Shown piece after piece: positions 25,351 through 36,585 of a stretch of DNA of 64,000 bases. Each line of letters opens with the position of its first letter. Positions within the stretch are counted from its first letter, which is position 1. A program made the position numbers and the translations under genes. The notes under the pieces are model-generated. The model had not been told where the DNA came from and ran no database searches. It worked only from the letters and a program-made list of their open reading frames with translations. The DNA is from Brachycybe producta (Eukaryota > Arthropoda > Diplopoda > Playtdesmida > Andrognathidae): contig JAUPFP010000004.1 of NCBI GenBank assembly GCA_036925085.1, forward strand, positions 1,750,001 through 1,814,000, given 5' to 3'.

Positions 25351-28113
25351 TAACCTCTCCAGAGTTCAAGATACGTTTGTACTTGAAAACCACCATAACA
25401 TTTACTGCTGTAATTCTAATAAGTCGCTTAAGACAAAACTTAAAAACTACATAGACATAGAGAATATTCTTTTGCATCATGGTTTAAGCTTAACTTTATT
25501 GTAAGCAACGTTTTTTAATACTAGAGTTAGGAAAGACAAATAAAACTCACCATAATTAACTGTTTGCCAAGCATCAATTAGTTCTTTTTAATTTACATTC
25601 TGAAGTCCAGTTATGGAGTGGACTGAGAAGTGCACTTATTTAAGTCTTAAGACTAAAAAATTATGACCATCATGAGTTGAGTCATGACATTTCTCAGTAT
25701 ATATTCACATAATAATAGAAAATCCACAAACAAATCCTCCTGTTGTAAATTGTGAATTGTTGATTTCTTCTTACCAAGTTTAATTAACACTTATATTAAG
25801 TTATTACTTCACAAACACTCACCAGGTGTGACCAGTAGGCATGCGTGCCATTAGATATTGATCTTTGTTGATCAATAACAACAACAAAATATATACAACA
25901 TAGAAGTTAACTAACCACCAACAAGTTGATTAAAGAAAACTTCTTTACATAAGGTATTCTTAATTATACAAACCAAGAGATTGCACGTGAAGACAACTCA
26001 TCAACATCATCACCATTAGAGAACTTAACTAGTACAGTAATTAACTAGTAGATTGATTCTATTGGAGGAGGAAGATAAATTAAGTTTATCTCTCAGTAGG
26101 CTACAAATATCAAATCACATGAGCACAAAAAAGTATAAAATTAAAATAGGTCGTGTTTTAACTTTTTTTTTAAAAATAAAAGTCCCTTTTTTTCACACTG
26201 CAACAAGTAAAGTTTTAAAAAATACTCGTTTTATAATAAGGTCAAGAAAGCCTGAAAAATGTAGCAAATATGCATAATATATATGCATATAAATATAGAT
26301 ACACCACTTTCATCCCACACATACTCCCTCCTTTATTTTAAATACATAACACCTACGTGTTACCCTATATAAAAATCCATATTGTGTATGTATTTGCATT
26401 ATTATTATTATTATTGTGTCATTTGTAGTCAACATTTGTTATGACAATATTACAAAATAAAACATTATACAATAATTCAATAAAGAAACACAACATATTT
26501 ACAAGTATGTTTTATAAAAATATATATCCATCAACTACACACACTTACCTTAAAAAAATAAACACTTTGGCTGCTGACACAGCTCCCTTCTTAGATTATT
26601 ATTGTCTTTTTCACTCTTTCTTTTTAATATTAAGAAATACAACTGACTTTAATTTTACTTTGTAGTAGTTTTGTTCATGCGTTTTGTATTGTTATCAAAT
26701 AAAAAGTACTTTAAATTAGGCAACAATAATGAAAGACAAAAAAAAAAATGCAAAGCGACTTTTGTGTCGAAAAAGCAACAGCAACAACCAGCCAGAAAAA
26801 TGCTTAATTCCAAATTTTCCCCACCCCTTTCATGGGAGTTTTCATTATGTTTAGATGATGATGATGATGATGATGATGATGATCAAGTCACACACATTAT
26901 ACAACCAGAAAGACACACAACAAACAACCATCATCCACTACAACCATTTGATTACTGAATGTATATGATGATATAAGCAGACGATCTTTGTTTAAAACCC
27001 GCCTCTTCTGTCTCTCTCTCTCTCTCTCGCTCTCCCCACTAATAAACACCCAACATCATAGGGAGAAATAAGGAGAGAGGAGGAGGCGGTGATTTTAAGC
27101 TGCTAATATGGTTCACACATTTTCAGGAGGAGCAAGCATTGAAGCAACCATTTACCATTTATTTGGTTAAAAAAAAGGCTTAAAAAAAGGGTACCTTATT
27201 CCATTCAACATAACAAGAGACCCATAATACACAGACAAGACGTTGTGTTGTGTGCCCTATGTGTAGTTATTTAAAAGAGATGTGAGTGGATGCAATGAAG
27301 TGTGTGGATGGGAAAAGAAAAGGAGAAAATTATCATCGATTTTAAGAGAAAAAGAGAAGCTCAGCATCATCATCATCATCATCATGAAAACAATGAATAG
27401 AAATGTCATTATTCTTTTTAAAGTCAAATAAAATGGTTTTGCCAAACTTGACAGCAGTCTGTTGTCTGTGTGTGTTGCCTCAATATTTTTTTTTATTTTG
27501 CTTCTTTTCTCTTTTGCCAACGGAATTAACTTAATGACAATGAATATCTAATAAGAATAATCACAAATACCATACTTTTGTAGGTTTTTTTTTAGCTTAT
27601 AAAGAAAAAGATAAGGAAAAAATAGCAACATAAGAGACCTCTATCGGAGATAAATAGAAATATATATATGCAAGCATGCATTCAAAAGAAAAGATGTTCC
27701 TCTGAACAACAACAATTTATTGGCTTTTTTGCTGCCAAATTCATCATGTCATCTTTAAATAACTTAACTTAAGACGGCTCCATTGAAAAATACTTGTGTA
27801 AATGCAAGGTAGATGGCGCCCTGCAACCTCCATAGGTGGTAAACTACACTCGCCAATTAGTTGAAATAAGAATGCAGAGTTTTAGCTCTAAAAGCTTCCA
27901 AAACCACCTATTATCAACACGTGACAAACTTAACCCAGAACATAGAAGTGAAGAGAACACGTGTAGAAATAGCGACATAAACAAAAGTTTGCATCAAAAA
28001 AGGAAGTTGAGTCAGTTGAAGAGTGTCAGGAAATTTCTATGGGAGGGATAGTGGCGCTATCTAACGTTACACGCACATAATAAATGATATACTTGCATTT
28101 GAAGTCATTTTAA
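25351..28113. other. No gene seen over about 2.8 kb
   Basis: A+T-rich intron with trinucleotide runs (ATT near 26398, GAT at 26855-26881, CAT near 27365-27384) and a CT run near 27010-27030. The weak ratchet candidate near 26.55 kb is listed separately. Confidence 0.5.
26544..26565 (-). promoter_or_regulatory. Weaker recursive splice-site candidate
   Basis: On the minus strand a T-rich run ending in TTTTTTTAAG is followed at once by GTAAGTG. The donor half is excellent, but the acceptor is AAG rather than the preferred CAG or TAG and the tract is short. It lies about 5.2 kb beyond the 31.7-kb candidate. It may be chance in A+T-rich DNA. Confidence 0.2.
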
Positions 28114-28445
28114 GGTGGTTTTGAAGTTTAAAGGCCTCTCGAACTCTAATCATTTTGTCTTTCAGGTTGAAAATTCAAGAGAAACTTGAATGTGTTTCAG
28201 AAACTAGAAAGGTAGCTAAGTCACTTAAGGGTAATTTCCTGTTGACATCTTTCAAAATAAGCTTTTTATGTCAGTTTGAAAATGTCTCAACTTTTAGCAG
28301 AATTTTATTTTTGTCTATAAAACGTTTATTTTTTTAAAAAAATAAATATAAACATGAAAATACCCTTCTAGTTTCTAAAACGTTTTCTAGTTTCTCTTTA
28401 ATTTTTTCTCCAGAGTTCGAAAATCACCTGTTTTTAAAAACCACC
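28114..28445. mobile_element. Family 1 MITE, complete reference copy
   Basis: It is flanked by TTAA at 28110-28113 and 28446-28449, 332 bp. The ends are GGTGGTTTTGAAG and, reverse-complemented, GGTGGTTTTTAAA. The left arm holds GGCCTCTCGAACTC, TTTTGTCTTTCAGGTTG, AGAGAAACTTGAATGTG, CAGAAACTAGAAAGG and CTTTCAAAATAAGC. The right arm mirrors it (ACCCTTCTAGTTTCTAAAAC). TTAA duplication suggests a piggyBac- or Kolobok-like partner; because the TIR starts GG and the site is palindromic, the exact class is open. No coding capacity. Confidence 0.9.
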
Positions 28446-28489
28446 TTAACTATTTTGTTCCTTTCATCAGTAAACCAAAAGTTATGCGT

Positions 28490-28920
28490 TTTTTTAATCG
28501 ACGAGGCTGTTTAGAGACTAGAATTCAGTAACACCTTTTGACTTATTGCAATGTTACACAAGTTGCTCCCATTTGCCGGCGGTATCCTTTTCGGTCGAAA
28601 TTATTTCGGTCGACAAGCCTCAGGGATTGGATTGGAGGCTAACAGTGACGTCAATAAAAAGTAATAGGGAGCGGTGAATGAAAGAGTTACCAAAAAAATA
28701 TAACCCTTTCTCCCTAACCTATCCTAACCAAACCTAACTATTTCGCTGCTCACCGCTCCCTATTACTTTTTATTGACGTCCCTGTTAGCCTCCAATCCAA
28801 TCCCTGAGGCTTGTCGACCGAAATAATTTCGACCGAAAAGGAACACACCCATTTGCCAACCAATTTTAAAAACCATAGCCTCTAAACAGCCTCTTTGATT
28901 GAAAAAAAAAAATGCACAAT
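28490..28920. mobile_element. Old hairpin element hosting the 28578 element
   Basis: GAGGCTGTTTAGAGACTAG near 28503 mirrors ATAGCCTCTAAACAGCCTC near 28877-28895, followed by a poly-A/TGC block matching the outer left end. The motif resembles the interior of family 4 (CTGGTTAAAGGCTAG). Its loop region is where the younger element inserted. Confidence 0.6.
28578..28847. mobile_element. Very young long-TIR element with 10-bp target duplication (MULE-like)
   Basis: The arms at 28585-28677 and 28750-28842 are 93 bp each and I count one mismatch (T versus G within ACAGxGACGTC). The arms start TCCTTTTCGGTCGAAATTAT. CCCATTTGCC is repeated exactly at 28568-28577 and 28848-28857. Long TIRs plus a 9-10 bp duplication fit Mutator-like elements. 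The loop of about 70 bp has no coding capacity. Confidence 0.85.
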
Positions 28921-30204
28921 TTTTTTTTTGGTCCTACTACTCATTAGAATCAATTTCACCTCGAATTTGAATTTGTATGAGGTTGTGCTTTTTTAACATT
29001 GTGATGCTCTAATACATTTATTACACTATGACATTAATTAGTTCTCAATATCTGACTCCTGCGTGCCAGTGATCCATTCCAAGACTAATTTTGCGTTGTC
29101 AAGTGTCTTGGATTGAATTCAGAAACAAATTAGCTTGCAAATAAAGTTACATGGATTTTTTTCCCCTTAGAAATTAATAACAGTTAAATGCATCGTTGTC
29201 CTGTTTGCATTTTTTTTTGGACAAAAGAAACGATTGTAACAATTTTAGGCTATCTTGAAAATATGACACAAGTGATTACTATGATTTTGCACTGTTCGAT
29301 CCACATCAAGCTGACAAAAAAGTGCAACACGAGCTCGATACAAAAATTCTAGACAAAAGCAAATTTGGAAAACAAAACAAACCTGAAAGAACTGTGAGCA
29401 GTACTCAAAAGACAAAACCACAACAAATGTGTGACACAACACAACACAACACAAATTTAAGTTTTGTTTTTGTTTCTATAACTGTCCTATAATAAACTAT
29501 GCAACTGTTCTGTTGTTGTTTTAATACTACCTGTCCACACTACACAGACAGACAAGAGTTGACATAATGTTGCATAGTACTAGTACCACGAGACAAAACA
29601 AAAACCTTTTTGATGTTTAACAACTTGTGATGGGACATGTGGAAATAGTTTGTGAAATTGCAGACAAAACAAAAACAAAACATAAAAATCGTAGAAAAGT
29701 TTTAGAATTGTCGTGAATTTGTCTCGAAATGCTTAAGTTTCTGTTTTGCTTGTGTTTTGTCAGCTTAATTTGAATCTACTTTTAAGTTTAGCAATGCTAA
29801 AGAAAGACAGCAACAGGTTCTGAAAAGATGTTTAGGGATAAAACATTACGACACAAGATAAGACTATTATAACGTGTGATAATGGTTATAAAAAAATAAT
29901 GAGGAACCGGATGTTCATCAACTGTGAACATATATGATTGAAGATGATAAAAAAAATGATAGTTGAAAATTGAAATAGTTTCTTATAATATAACATCACT
30001 CTTACTTTTCACTCTTGAGGTGTTCTGTTCGATTATTCAGGAAACTTATACCACAAACAAACTTAAAATAAATATTTATACATCCGCATATTTAAATACT
30101 AAGGAGGCTTTGAAGTTTTTAATTAACTTTAAAAGAAATACTTTATCAAGTAAAATGATTATGCTTAAACAAGAATTTCAATTTTTAAGGACCAATGGGG
30201 TTAA
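28921..30204. other. No gene seen
   Basis: A+T-rich with CAACA runs near 29440-29452. A partial family 1-like AAGGAGGCTTTGAAG near 30101 may be a decayed end. Confidence 0.5.
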
Positions 30205-30561
30205 GGATGTTTTAAAAAAAGCTAATTTTCGAAGTTTACATTTCAGAAGAACAACACTAAGAAGAAATTAAAAATGTGTTAGAAACTAGAAGGGTAACTG
30301 AATCACTGAATAGTATTATCATGTTGATATCTTTCAAAATAAACTTTTTATGAACAAGAAATTTAAAAGAAATTCGTCTGTTAAGCATCTTGTCCTAGCT
30401 AAGTTATCTTCTATAGTTATTTTGAAACTCGCATAATTATAAAAACGTTTATTTTAAAAGATATCAACATAAAAACACCTTGAATCAGCTACCCTTCTAG
30501 TTTCTAAAAAAACACTTCCAAGTTTCTCCTAATTTTGTTTCTGAAAGGCATAAATAATCAT
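30205..30561. mobile_element. Family 1 MITE, right end replaced by family 3
   Basis: TTAA at 30201-30204 is followed by GGATGTTTTAAAAAAAGC, CATTTCAGAAGAACAACAC, TAGAAACTAGAAGGGTAACT and ATATCTTTCAAAATAAAC. The right arm has AAAGATATCAACATAAAAAC and ACCCTTCTAGTTTCTAAAA. After AATAATCA the family 3 element begins. Confidence 0.85.
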
Positions 30562-30695
30562 GGGGCTCATTACAGAAATGAAGACAGTAAATTGTCATAT
30601 CTGGCTCATAACCTCGTAATAGGGACAAATAAAGATACAACATAATGTGATAGTCATACAATAATAACGTACAAGCAGTGACATCATAAGATTTA
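30562..30695. mobile_element. Family 3 MITE fragment
   Basis: GGGGCTCATTACAG at the left, then GATAGTCATACAATAATAAC and AAGCAGTGACATCATAAG near 30676-30690. The closing CTGTAATGAG end is missing. Confidence 0.75.
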
Positions 30696-31471
30696 ATACC
30701 ATATTACCCATAATAATACCCAATTTAATACCATATTGATGATTGTTTAAATCATCTGATTGGTGGTAAAATTAGTCCAGAGTAAAAAAGAAAAGATGGC
30801 AGCCATTATTATCTGATTCAAACAAAATGGCGCTGTTTATTCTCCCTTATTAATTATTATCTCTCATATTTTAATCATTGTGAAGATCCATATATAACTA
30901 TTATTGTAAGGATTGTGACCCATGAATGTTTTGTTGTTGTTTCTTTTAATAATATTAATTTCACAACCCTATTTTCATGTTAAAAATTGCACATACTTCG
31001 AAGGCCAAAAAAAGCAGCTTATGTAGGTTATTATGTCAGGGGAATGGAATGACACGTCTCTCTTTCTCTCTTTTTGTATTGTATATATACAAAGTATTTG
31101 TGTCCTCCACAAAACAGTAGATGAAATTCAAATTGAAAAAAAAAATAAATGATTAAAACACGAGAGTTACTTCTACCAAATGTCCTATTAGTGCCTAATG
31201 ATATGTTACTTAGGCGTTAATCAAGTTGTGTTTTTTTCTTCTTCAAATGTTTCATCAATGTGTGTGGTTGAGTGACTGACTCCCTTTGGTGTAAAATTGA
31301 ATGAAAATAACCAATTGACGGTGTCCTTCGCTATAACAAATAATGTCCTTGCACCTCTGTGGTTTTAATAATTGCAATTTTCGAGAATAGCAAAAAAAAA
31401 AAAAAAGTTACACTAAAACGATTTCAATGTATTTTCTATCTCTTTTTTTAAGGGGGAGGAGGTGGAGGGTA

Positions 31472-31505
<34 letters not shown>

Positions 31506-31699
31506 CATTGCAATAGCCAACACTGCAGGATGTCCCATTTAAATGGTGGTACTATTATTGTACCTGCCTATGGTTCCTTTTAAGTGGGACATCACTGTGT
31601 GTGTCAAATGGGACACTTGATTGAGCTCAAATTGACATTTTTCCAATAATGTCTTCTTCTTACTTGTGACTTTATATAAAGAAGACAAATCCAAACATC
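30696..31699. other. No gene seen; (TA)n at 31469-31502
   Basis: Ordinary A+T-rich sequence with a 34-bp (TA)n tract. An imperfect inverted pair, TCCCATTTAAA near 31532 and TTTAAGTGGGACATC near 31579, is present. Confidence 0.5.
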
Positions 31700-31741
31700 T
31701 TTCTTACCTGCAAAGGAAAAAAAAGAATAGGTTAAGTTAGT
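31700..31741 (-). promoter_or_regulatory. Candidate recursive splice site (ratchet point, zero-length exon)
   Basis: On the minus strand a branch-point-like CTAAC lies about 29 nt before a 3' splice site. Next comes the tract TTTTTTTTCCTTTGCAG, and the very next bases are GTAAGA. The acceptor AG is at 31709-31708 and the regenerated donor GT at 31707-31706. A complete 3' splice site fused to a near-consensus 5' splice site is the signature of recursive splicing in long introns. It is on the same strand as the ZMIZ exon and about 22.8 kb downstream of it. Its use is inferred, not shown. Confidence 0.65.
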
Positions 31742-31759
31742 TATTTAGTTAGTCATTAC

Positions 31760-32060
31760 AAGTGCTCGGATTTTTATGCAATATCAAGCAACTGTTTCTC
31801 AATTTGTGGCCCAAGTACCAATTTTGATTGTTAGAGCAACTGCAATTTTACTTTTTCTATTTTAAAAAAGCTGGTTCGAGGCTAGATGTCTGGTTACTAT
31901 CAGTTGTCAACTAGAGTTCTAGCCTCTAACAAGTGTTTTTTTATTTAAAAAAAATAGTTTTGTTGATCTAAACGGGATTGTTCCGTCACAATTGGCTCTT
32001 AGGCATAGGCAACAGTTTGAGAAACATTTTGCTTGATATTACATAAAAATCCGAAATCTA
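31760..32060. mobile_element. Family 4 MITE, complete, somewhat diverged
   Basis: The left end has GTGCTCGGATTTTTATGC, AATATCAAGCAACTG and TTTCTCAATTTGTGGCCC. The right end mirrors it (GAGAAACATTTTGCTTGATA, ACATAAAAATCCG). The interior CTGGTTCGAGGCTAGATG and TTCTAGCCTCTAACAAG mirror each other. It starts about 50 bp from the recursive splice candidate. Confidence 0.85.
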
Positions 32061-32909
32061 GTTATTACTTCATTAGTTAGTTTGATATTTTCAAAACCTT
32101 TTTAAGACTATTTGATTGTTTGTATATAAAGTGAACTACTTTCCAAGTTAAAAAGTAACTTTAACAACAAATTCAGAATTCTTCCTAGAAACTAGAATGA
32201 AGAATCAAATTGAATATACACTTTTCATGATGATAATATATCATTAAAAAAATAAAACATTTTATGACAAAAATAACGAAATTTTATTTTAATGTATTTT
32301 TATTTATATATATATTTTTTGTATTTTTAATAATCCCCATTAGTTTTTTTCCAAGATTTGTATGAATAACATACGGTAAAGCATATGCTGACAATTCTCT
32401 TAAAGTGTGTGTTTGAAGGATTAAAACTTTTTTTCCCCCCGCCCTAAAAAAAGGTGATAGAAAAATTCATCTTGTGCGATTAAATCGCTAGAATTAGATA
32501 TTTCTCAAATCACTGCGTTTTATTTTACTTAAGACTTTGAAGTATGTACTTTAAAGAGAGAAAAGAAAGAAAAGAAAATGACAAGAAAAAGCTGACAATA
32601 TTTCATAACTAAAACTGTCTCTGTGATGCATAGAGTAAATAATAAATATTACAAGCTCGCTTATATTATATATTACAACAAGCACACGCCCAATATCATT
32701 ATCGACATAGTTTTCGTCTTCTTCTTCTTGTTCTTCTTGCCTACAAATCGTTCATCTATCTTTTTTTTTTCTAAGCAGAAACTAATCTGCGCTTCAAGCA
32801 AGAAAAGTGACGCCAACTGCAGCGCCTCCACAATTTACAGAATGCATCCAAAACACATTCATCCTTCCTTTACAACTAAATACTGATTTTTAATAATATT
32901 CACTGTTTT
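32061..32909. other. Mostly featureless; possible family 1 remnant near 32185-32290
   Basis: CTAGAAACTAGAATGAAGAA and AAAATAAAACATTTTATGAC resemble the left arm of families 1/2. Nothing coding is seen. Confidence 0.4.
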
Positions 32910-33235
32910 TCAGTGTTTGAAATTGTTGTCTGTAGGAGTTTTCTAGTAGATTTCACTATGAAATGAAATGCTATATGGAAATTCACGTTTATTTTAAAAC
33001 ATGTCGACATCTCTTCCAGTTTCTAACACAACTTTGCATTACTTCTAAAAATGCTTTATGGACTTACGAGCTGTTGATTATTGTCTTTCAGGTACAAAAT
33101 TAAGAGAGACGAGAAAGTGTTTTAGAAACTAGAAGGGTAGTTGAATCACTTAGAGGTGTTTCATAATGATATATTTGAAAAATAAACGTTTTTACTCTTT
33201 ACATTTTAAAATGTGCCTGTCATTTCAGTAGAATC
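32910..33235. mobile_element. Two partial family 1 arms in tandem
   Basis: A decayed right arm (ACGTTTATTTTAAAACATG, TTCCAGTTTCTAACAC) is followed by a left arm (TTATTGTCTTTCAGGTAC, AATTAAGAGAGACGAG, TAGAAACTAGAAGGGTAG). They abut the complete copy that starts at 33240, so three copies lie side by side. Confidence 0.65.
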
Positions 33236-33239
33236 TTAA

Positions 33240-33586
33240 GATGTTTTGTTAACAGAGCTGATATTCGAACTTTTGATTATTCCTTTCAAGAATAAAATTA
33301 AGAGAAAAAGATGAATGTGTTTTAGAAACTAGAAGGTTAGCTCAATCACTTAAGGTCATTTTCATGTTATCTTTTTTTTAAAATAAGCTTTTTTCGTCTA
33401 CTTTAAGTTGTCTCATTTTCAAATGGACATAAATAGCTTATTTTGAAAGATATCATCATGAAAATACTCTTTATTTGATTGAGAAACATCTTTCAGTTTG
33501 TAAAACACATTCAAGTATCTCTTTATTTTGCACCTGAAAAACGAGAATAATTACAGTTCGAGAGGCGTTTTAAACTTTAAACCACC
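33240..33586. mobile_element. Family 1 MITE, complete, TTAA-flanked
   Basis: TTAA at 33236-33239 and 33587-33590 bound a 347-bp element. The left end is the GATGTTTT subtype (with ACAGAGCTGATATTCGAAC) and the right end is the GGTGGTTT subtype (CAGTTCGAGAGGCG, AAACCACC), so its two ends belong to different subfamilies. Confidence 0.85.
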
Positions 33587-34250
33587 TTAACTTAAATTTT
33601 AGAAGCTAAGCTAAGCTTAGATATATATCATACCTTTTTTTTCAGTTTGCATCTTTACTAAATGATAAATCAAAAAGATTGTAAAGTAGATTTTGAAATA
33701 CCCTGTACAATTTATGTAGAAAGAGACTTCTATATCTCTACATATACAGTTTTCTCCTAAGTAAATGTTACTTGCAGGCTTTTATTGATTACTTGCAAAC
33801 ACAAGCCACAGTAATAAACTGAAGATAGTGAGGGAGAAAAAAAAAGTGAATCTAGAAGAAGAGCATCTAGCTACCAATTCACCACCACCACCACCACCGT
33901 TACTGCCGCCACTATCACCACCAACAACAACACTATACCACGAAGCCGTGGCACCACTACATCTATTCCTGTCCGCCACCTTATTGCTTTAGTTTTTCAT
34001 CTCTCAAACGACATCAATAATATGTACTGTAGTAGTAGTAGTAGTACTGACTGCAAAAAGCATTCACAATTCCTCATATTTTATCCTTCATCCTCAACTC
34101 TCTTTTTTTTTTGTCTTCTTCACACAAAAGCATCTTCTATATATTCTCAACAAAGCTGTTCCATGTCTCATAAACGCAGATCAACTTCTACACATGTACC
34201 ACATTGCACTCTTGCACGCACATATAGGCTTAAAAACATTCTAAGAGCAG
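33587..34250. other. No gene seen
   Basis: This contains a CCA/CACCAC run near 33881-33930 and a GTA run near 34030-34044. Open frames over these are low-complexity. Confidence 0.5.
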
Positions 34251-34505
34251 TGGTTCTCAAAGAATGTGCCATAAGTTTGGATGGTGTTAATATAATTTAA
34301 CATTTTCAATTAAAACCACAACATTATTAGAAAAAAAGCATAATTACAAAAACATTGCTATTACGAGTATGAACTAAACCAATGGTTTCCAAATGAGTCT
34401 GCGGTGACACATTTAAGTGTGCTGCTACTGTTAGATTAGGTAGGTTTGCAAATCGCTGCACAAAAAATACTGTGCTATGAATCGAAAAAGTTTGGGAACC
34501 ACTTT
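34251..34505. mobile_element. hAT-like MITE(s), TIR CAGTGGTTCTCAAAG
   Basis: The left end CAGTGGTTCTCAAAG pairs with the reverse-complemented right end AGTGGTTCCCAAACTTTTTC. The flanks TCTAAGAG and TTCTAGAG resemble an imperfect 8-bp duplication. A second hAT-like head, CCAATGGTTTCCAAATG with TGCGGTGACACA, occurs inside near 34379, so two elements may be merged. Confidence 0.65.
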
Positions 34506-35845
34506 TCTAGAGAAACTATACTCATCTAAAAAGCTGTTTTCTGTCTGTCTGTATGTGTGTTTGTGCCCATTTCTAAGCATTTCCCCACCCCTAAAGTGTT
34601 CAAACCCGTTGCAATTTCTATCTTCCATCAACCAAACGAAAATGATATCAATCTGTGTCGTCTCTTTAAGTTAATGCTATATATTCATAGTCAGAACATT
34701 GATTCACGTCTCTGTTGTGTGTGTGTGTAGGCAAGGCAATAGAGAAAAAGCTTATATAGTATATCGATTTCTCCTGTATTTTGGCCACAAAAGAATAAAA
34801 ATGGTTGTCTTGTATATGTGTATATATTTATATGCATGTAACATTATAAAAAAAAGAACCTTTTGTCAGCCATGTTTTTGATGCATTAAGACGCCATGTG
34901 TCAATGTCGCGCAACCATATTACAACTTTCCAAGAAGAGAACAGAAAATGAGTAGTCAAAATCAATTTTATACCATTTGTTTGTCTCGTTTCAAATAATG
35001 TTTTTCCTTTTTTATTAAAAAAAAAACAGTTGTCTGGACTAGAGAATATTCAATTTAAAAAGTTAGCTTTTTGAATCTTTTCGTTTTCTAGACATTCCAC
35101 AGTAGAATATGTATATGAAAATATGAAAAAAAAAACAGCTAAGAACACTTAAAAAGATGCTTTTGAATTTGAAATCATTAGATTCATCATTACCAATGTC
35201 CTCATGTCTTTTACAGGACATTTACCCATTTAAAATACACAAAAACTAGTCTACAATTTAAGTGCATAACTTCCCCTCAACATCCTTATGTTCCTCATAA
35301 ACTGTCTCTAAATCAACACAAAAGACTAACATTGCCATATTCTTATAAGTTATGATTCTTATGACAATTAGATTAATTTATATCAGTTTTCGGCTCAATT
35401 TTCAGAAACTCAGACAAATAGCTAACAATTTTGTAATTGGAAGAATAAATTGTAAATTGAATTTGATAAAATGAATCAAAGCAAACAGAAGCAAACTTAA
35501 GTCTAAACGCAACGTTTAGACTTTCTCCTTATAAGTGGGGAAACAATTAAATGTGCAACCACTAGACATCATTACAGAAACACTAATTAATATTTTTTTA
35601 AAAAAAAGTGTTATTATCCAATACCAGTAACTATAATAGTAACTTGTTCTAAGAGTAGCAAGTGTTCCTAAAATTCTCATATTTTAAACGTCATTTAGAA
35701 TAACATCCTTATATTGTTCAGCATGAAAATCTTCTAGACTTCTTTGAATTCAAATGTGGCTGTTGGACTTTTTGCAAACCTACCTAGGCTAGTAGACTTG
35801 TTATATAATCCTTACAAAACTATTTTACTTTATTATCACGCTACT

Positions 35846-35985
35846 CAGTGGGTCCCAATGGGTGTGTCGGAAAACTTTGGGTTAGATATTGAACCTTTTA
35901 ATATAATTTAATATTTTTAATAAATTTAAGCTTTATTGAGAAACTATTATTCATACTGTACATACTGAACTCAGAATTCGCCATA
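35846..35985 (+). mobile_element. hAT-like fragment related to the 34251 element
   Basis: CAGTGGGTCCCAATGGGTG at the left and TTTTAATATAATTTAATATT shared with the 34251 copy. The right end is not visible. Confidence 0.45.
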
Positions 35986-36059
35986 TAAAAAAAAAACTTA
36001 CAAAGAACTGAACAAAAATAGCAGTTATTATTAAAGCAATATTCTCCTGTCTACTAAAG

Positions 36060-36250
36060 CCAGGTACAGACGTGTTTATATTCTCGTAACATAAATACGT
36101 CATGTAATGTAATCGCCACAGTGTTTATGTGATTGCAGAACGACATTGCATAACATGAATGTGTTATGTAACAAAGTTCATTGTGACATACAGCTATAGT
36201 CAACAACAAAGGTGATACTTACACACGGTATGGCGTTACACAAGTTTGGA
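36060..36250. mobile_element. Possible partial MITE (AAGCCAGGTACAGACGTG end)
   Basis: The end resembles the AAGGC-type TIRs at 1305 and 12027, followed by inverted GTAACATAAATACGTCATG / TGTTATGTAAC blocks. The opposite terminus is not found. Confidence 0.3.
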
Positions 36251-36585
36251 CAACACATATATCGTGTTTGTTTCTGAAATTTACTGGAAGGCTTCAATGT
36301 TACACAATGTCCTAGCACCTCATATGGATTAAAATTTTGTAAAGCAATATTTCAGAATCTCACTGCTATCATAATATTGTACATGCTACGGTTATGTTAT
36401 TGTAAAATGCACAAGTCTTCCTCCAGCTTTGAATTACTGTGTTGCGATTTTTCCATAAGCAATTAAGTTTTGAAACCACTGCAACTAAACCGAAGTAGTA
36501 TTTGTACTGATAAAGTTTATTATGAGCTGAGGATGAAGTTGAGGTTTAAAAACGACCATTATTTGTGCACCAACCTTAGTTTGGG

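Noticed and set aside
26855-26884. Poly-Asp coding or CRISPR-like short repeat
   Set aside because: It is a simple (GAT)n microsatellite; there are no spaced repeats anywhere that resemble a CRISPR array.
29963-30271. 102-codon open frame
   Set aside because: It runs into the left arm of a family 1 hairpin and has no independent support.
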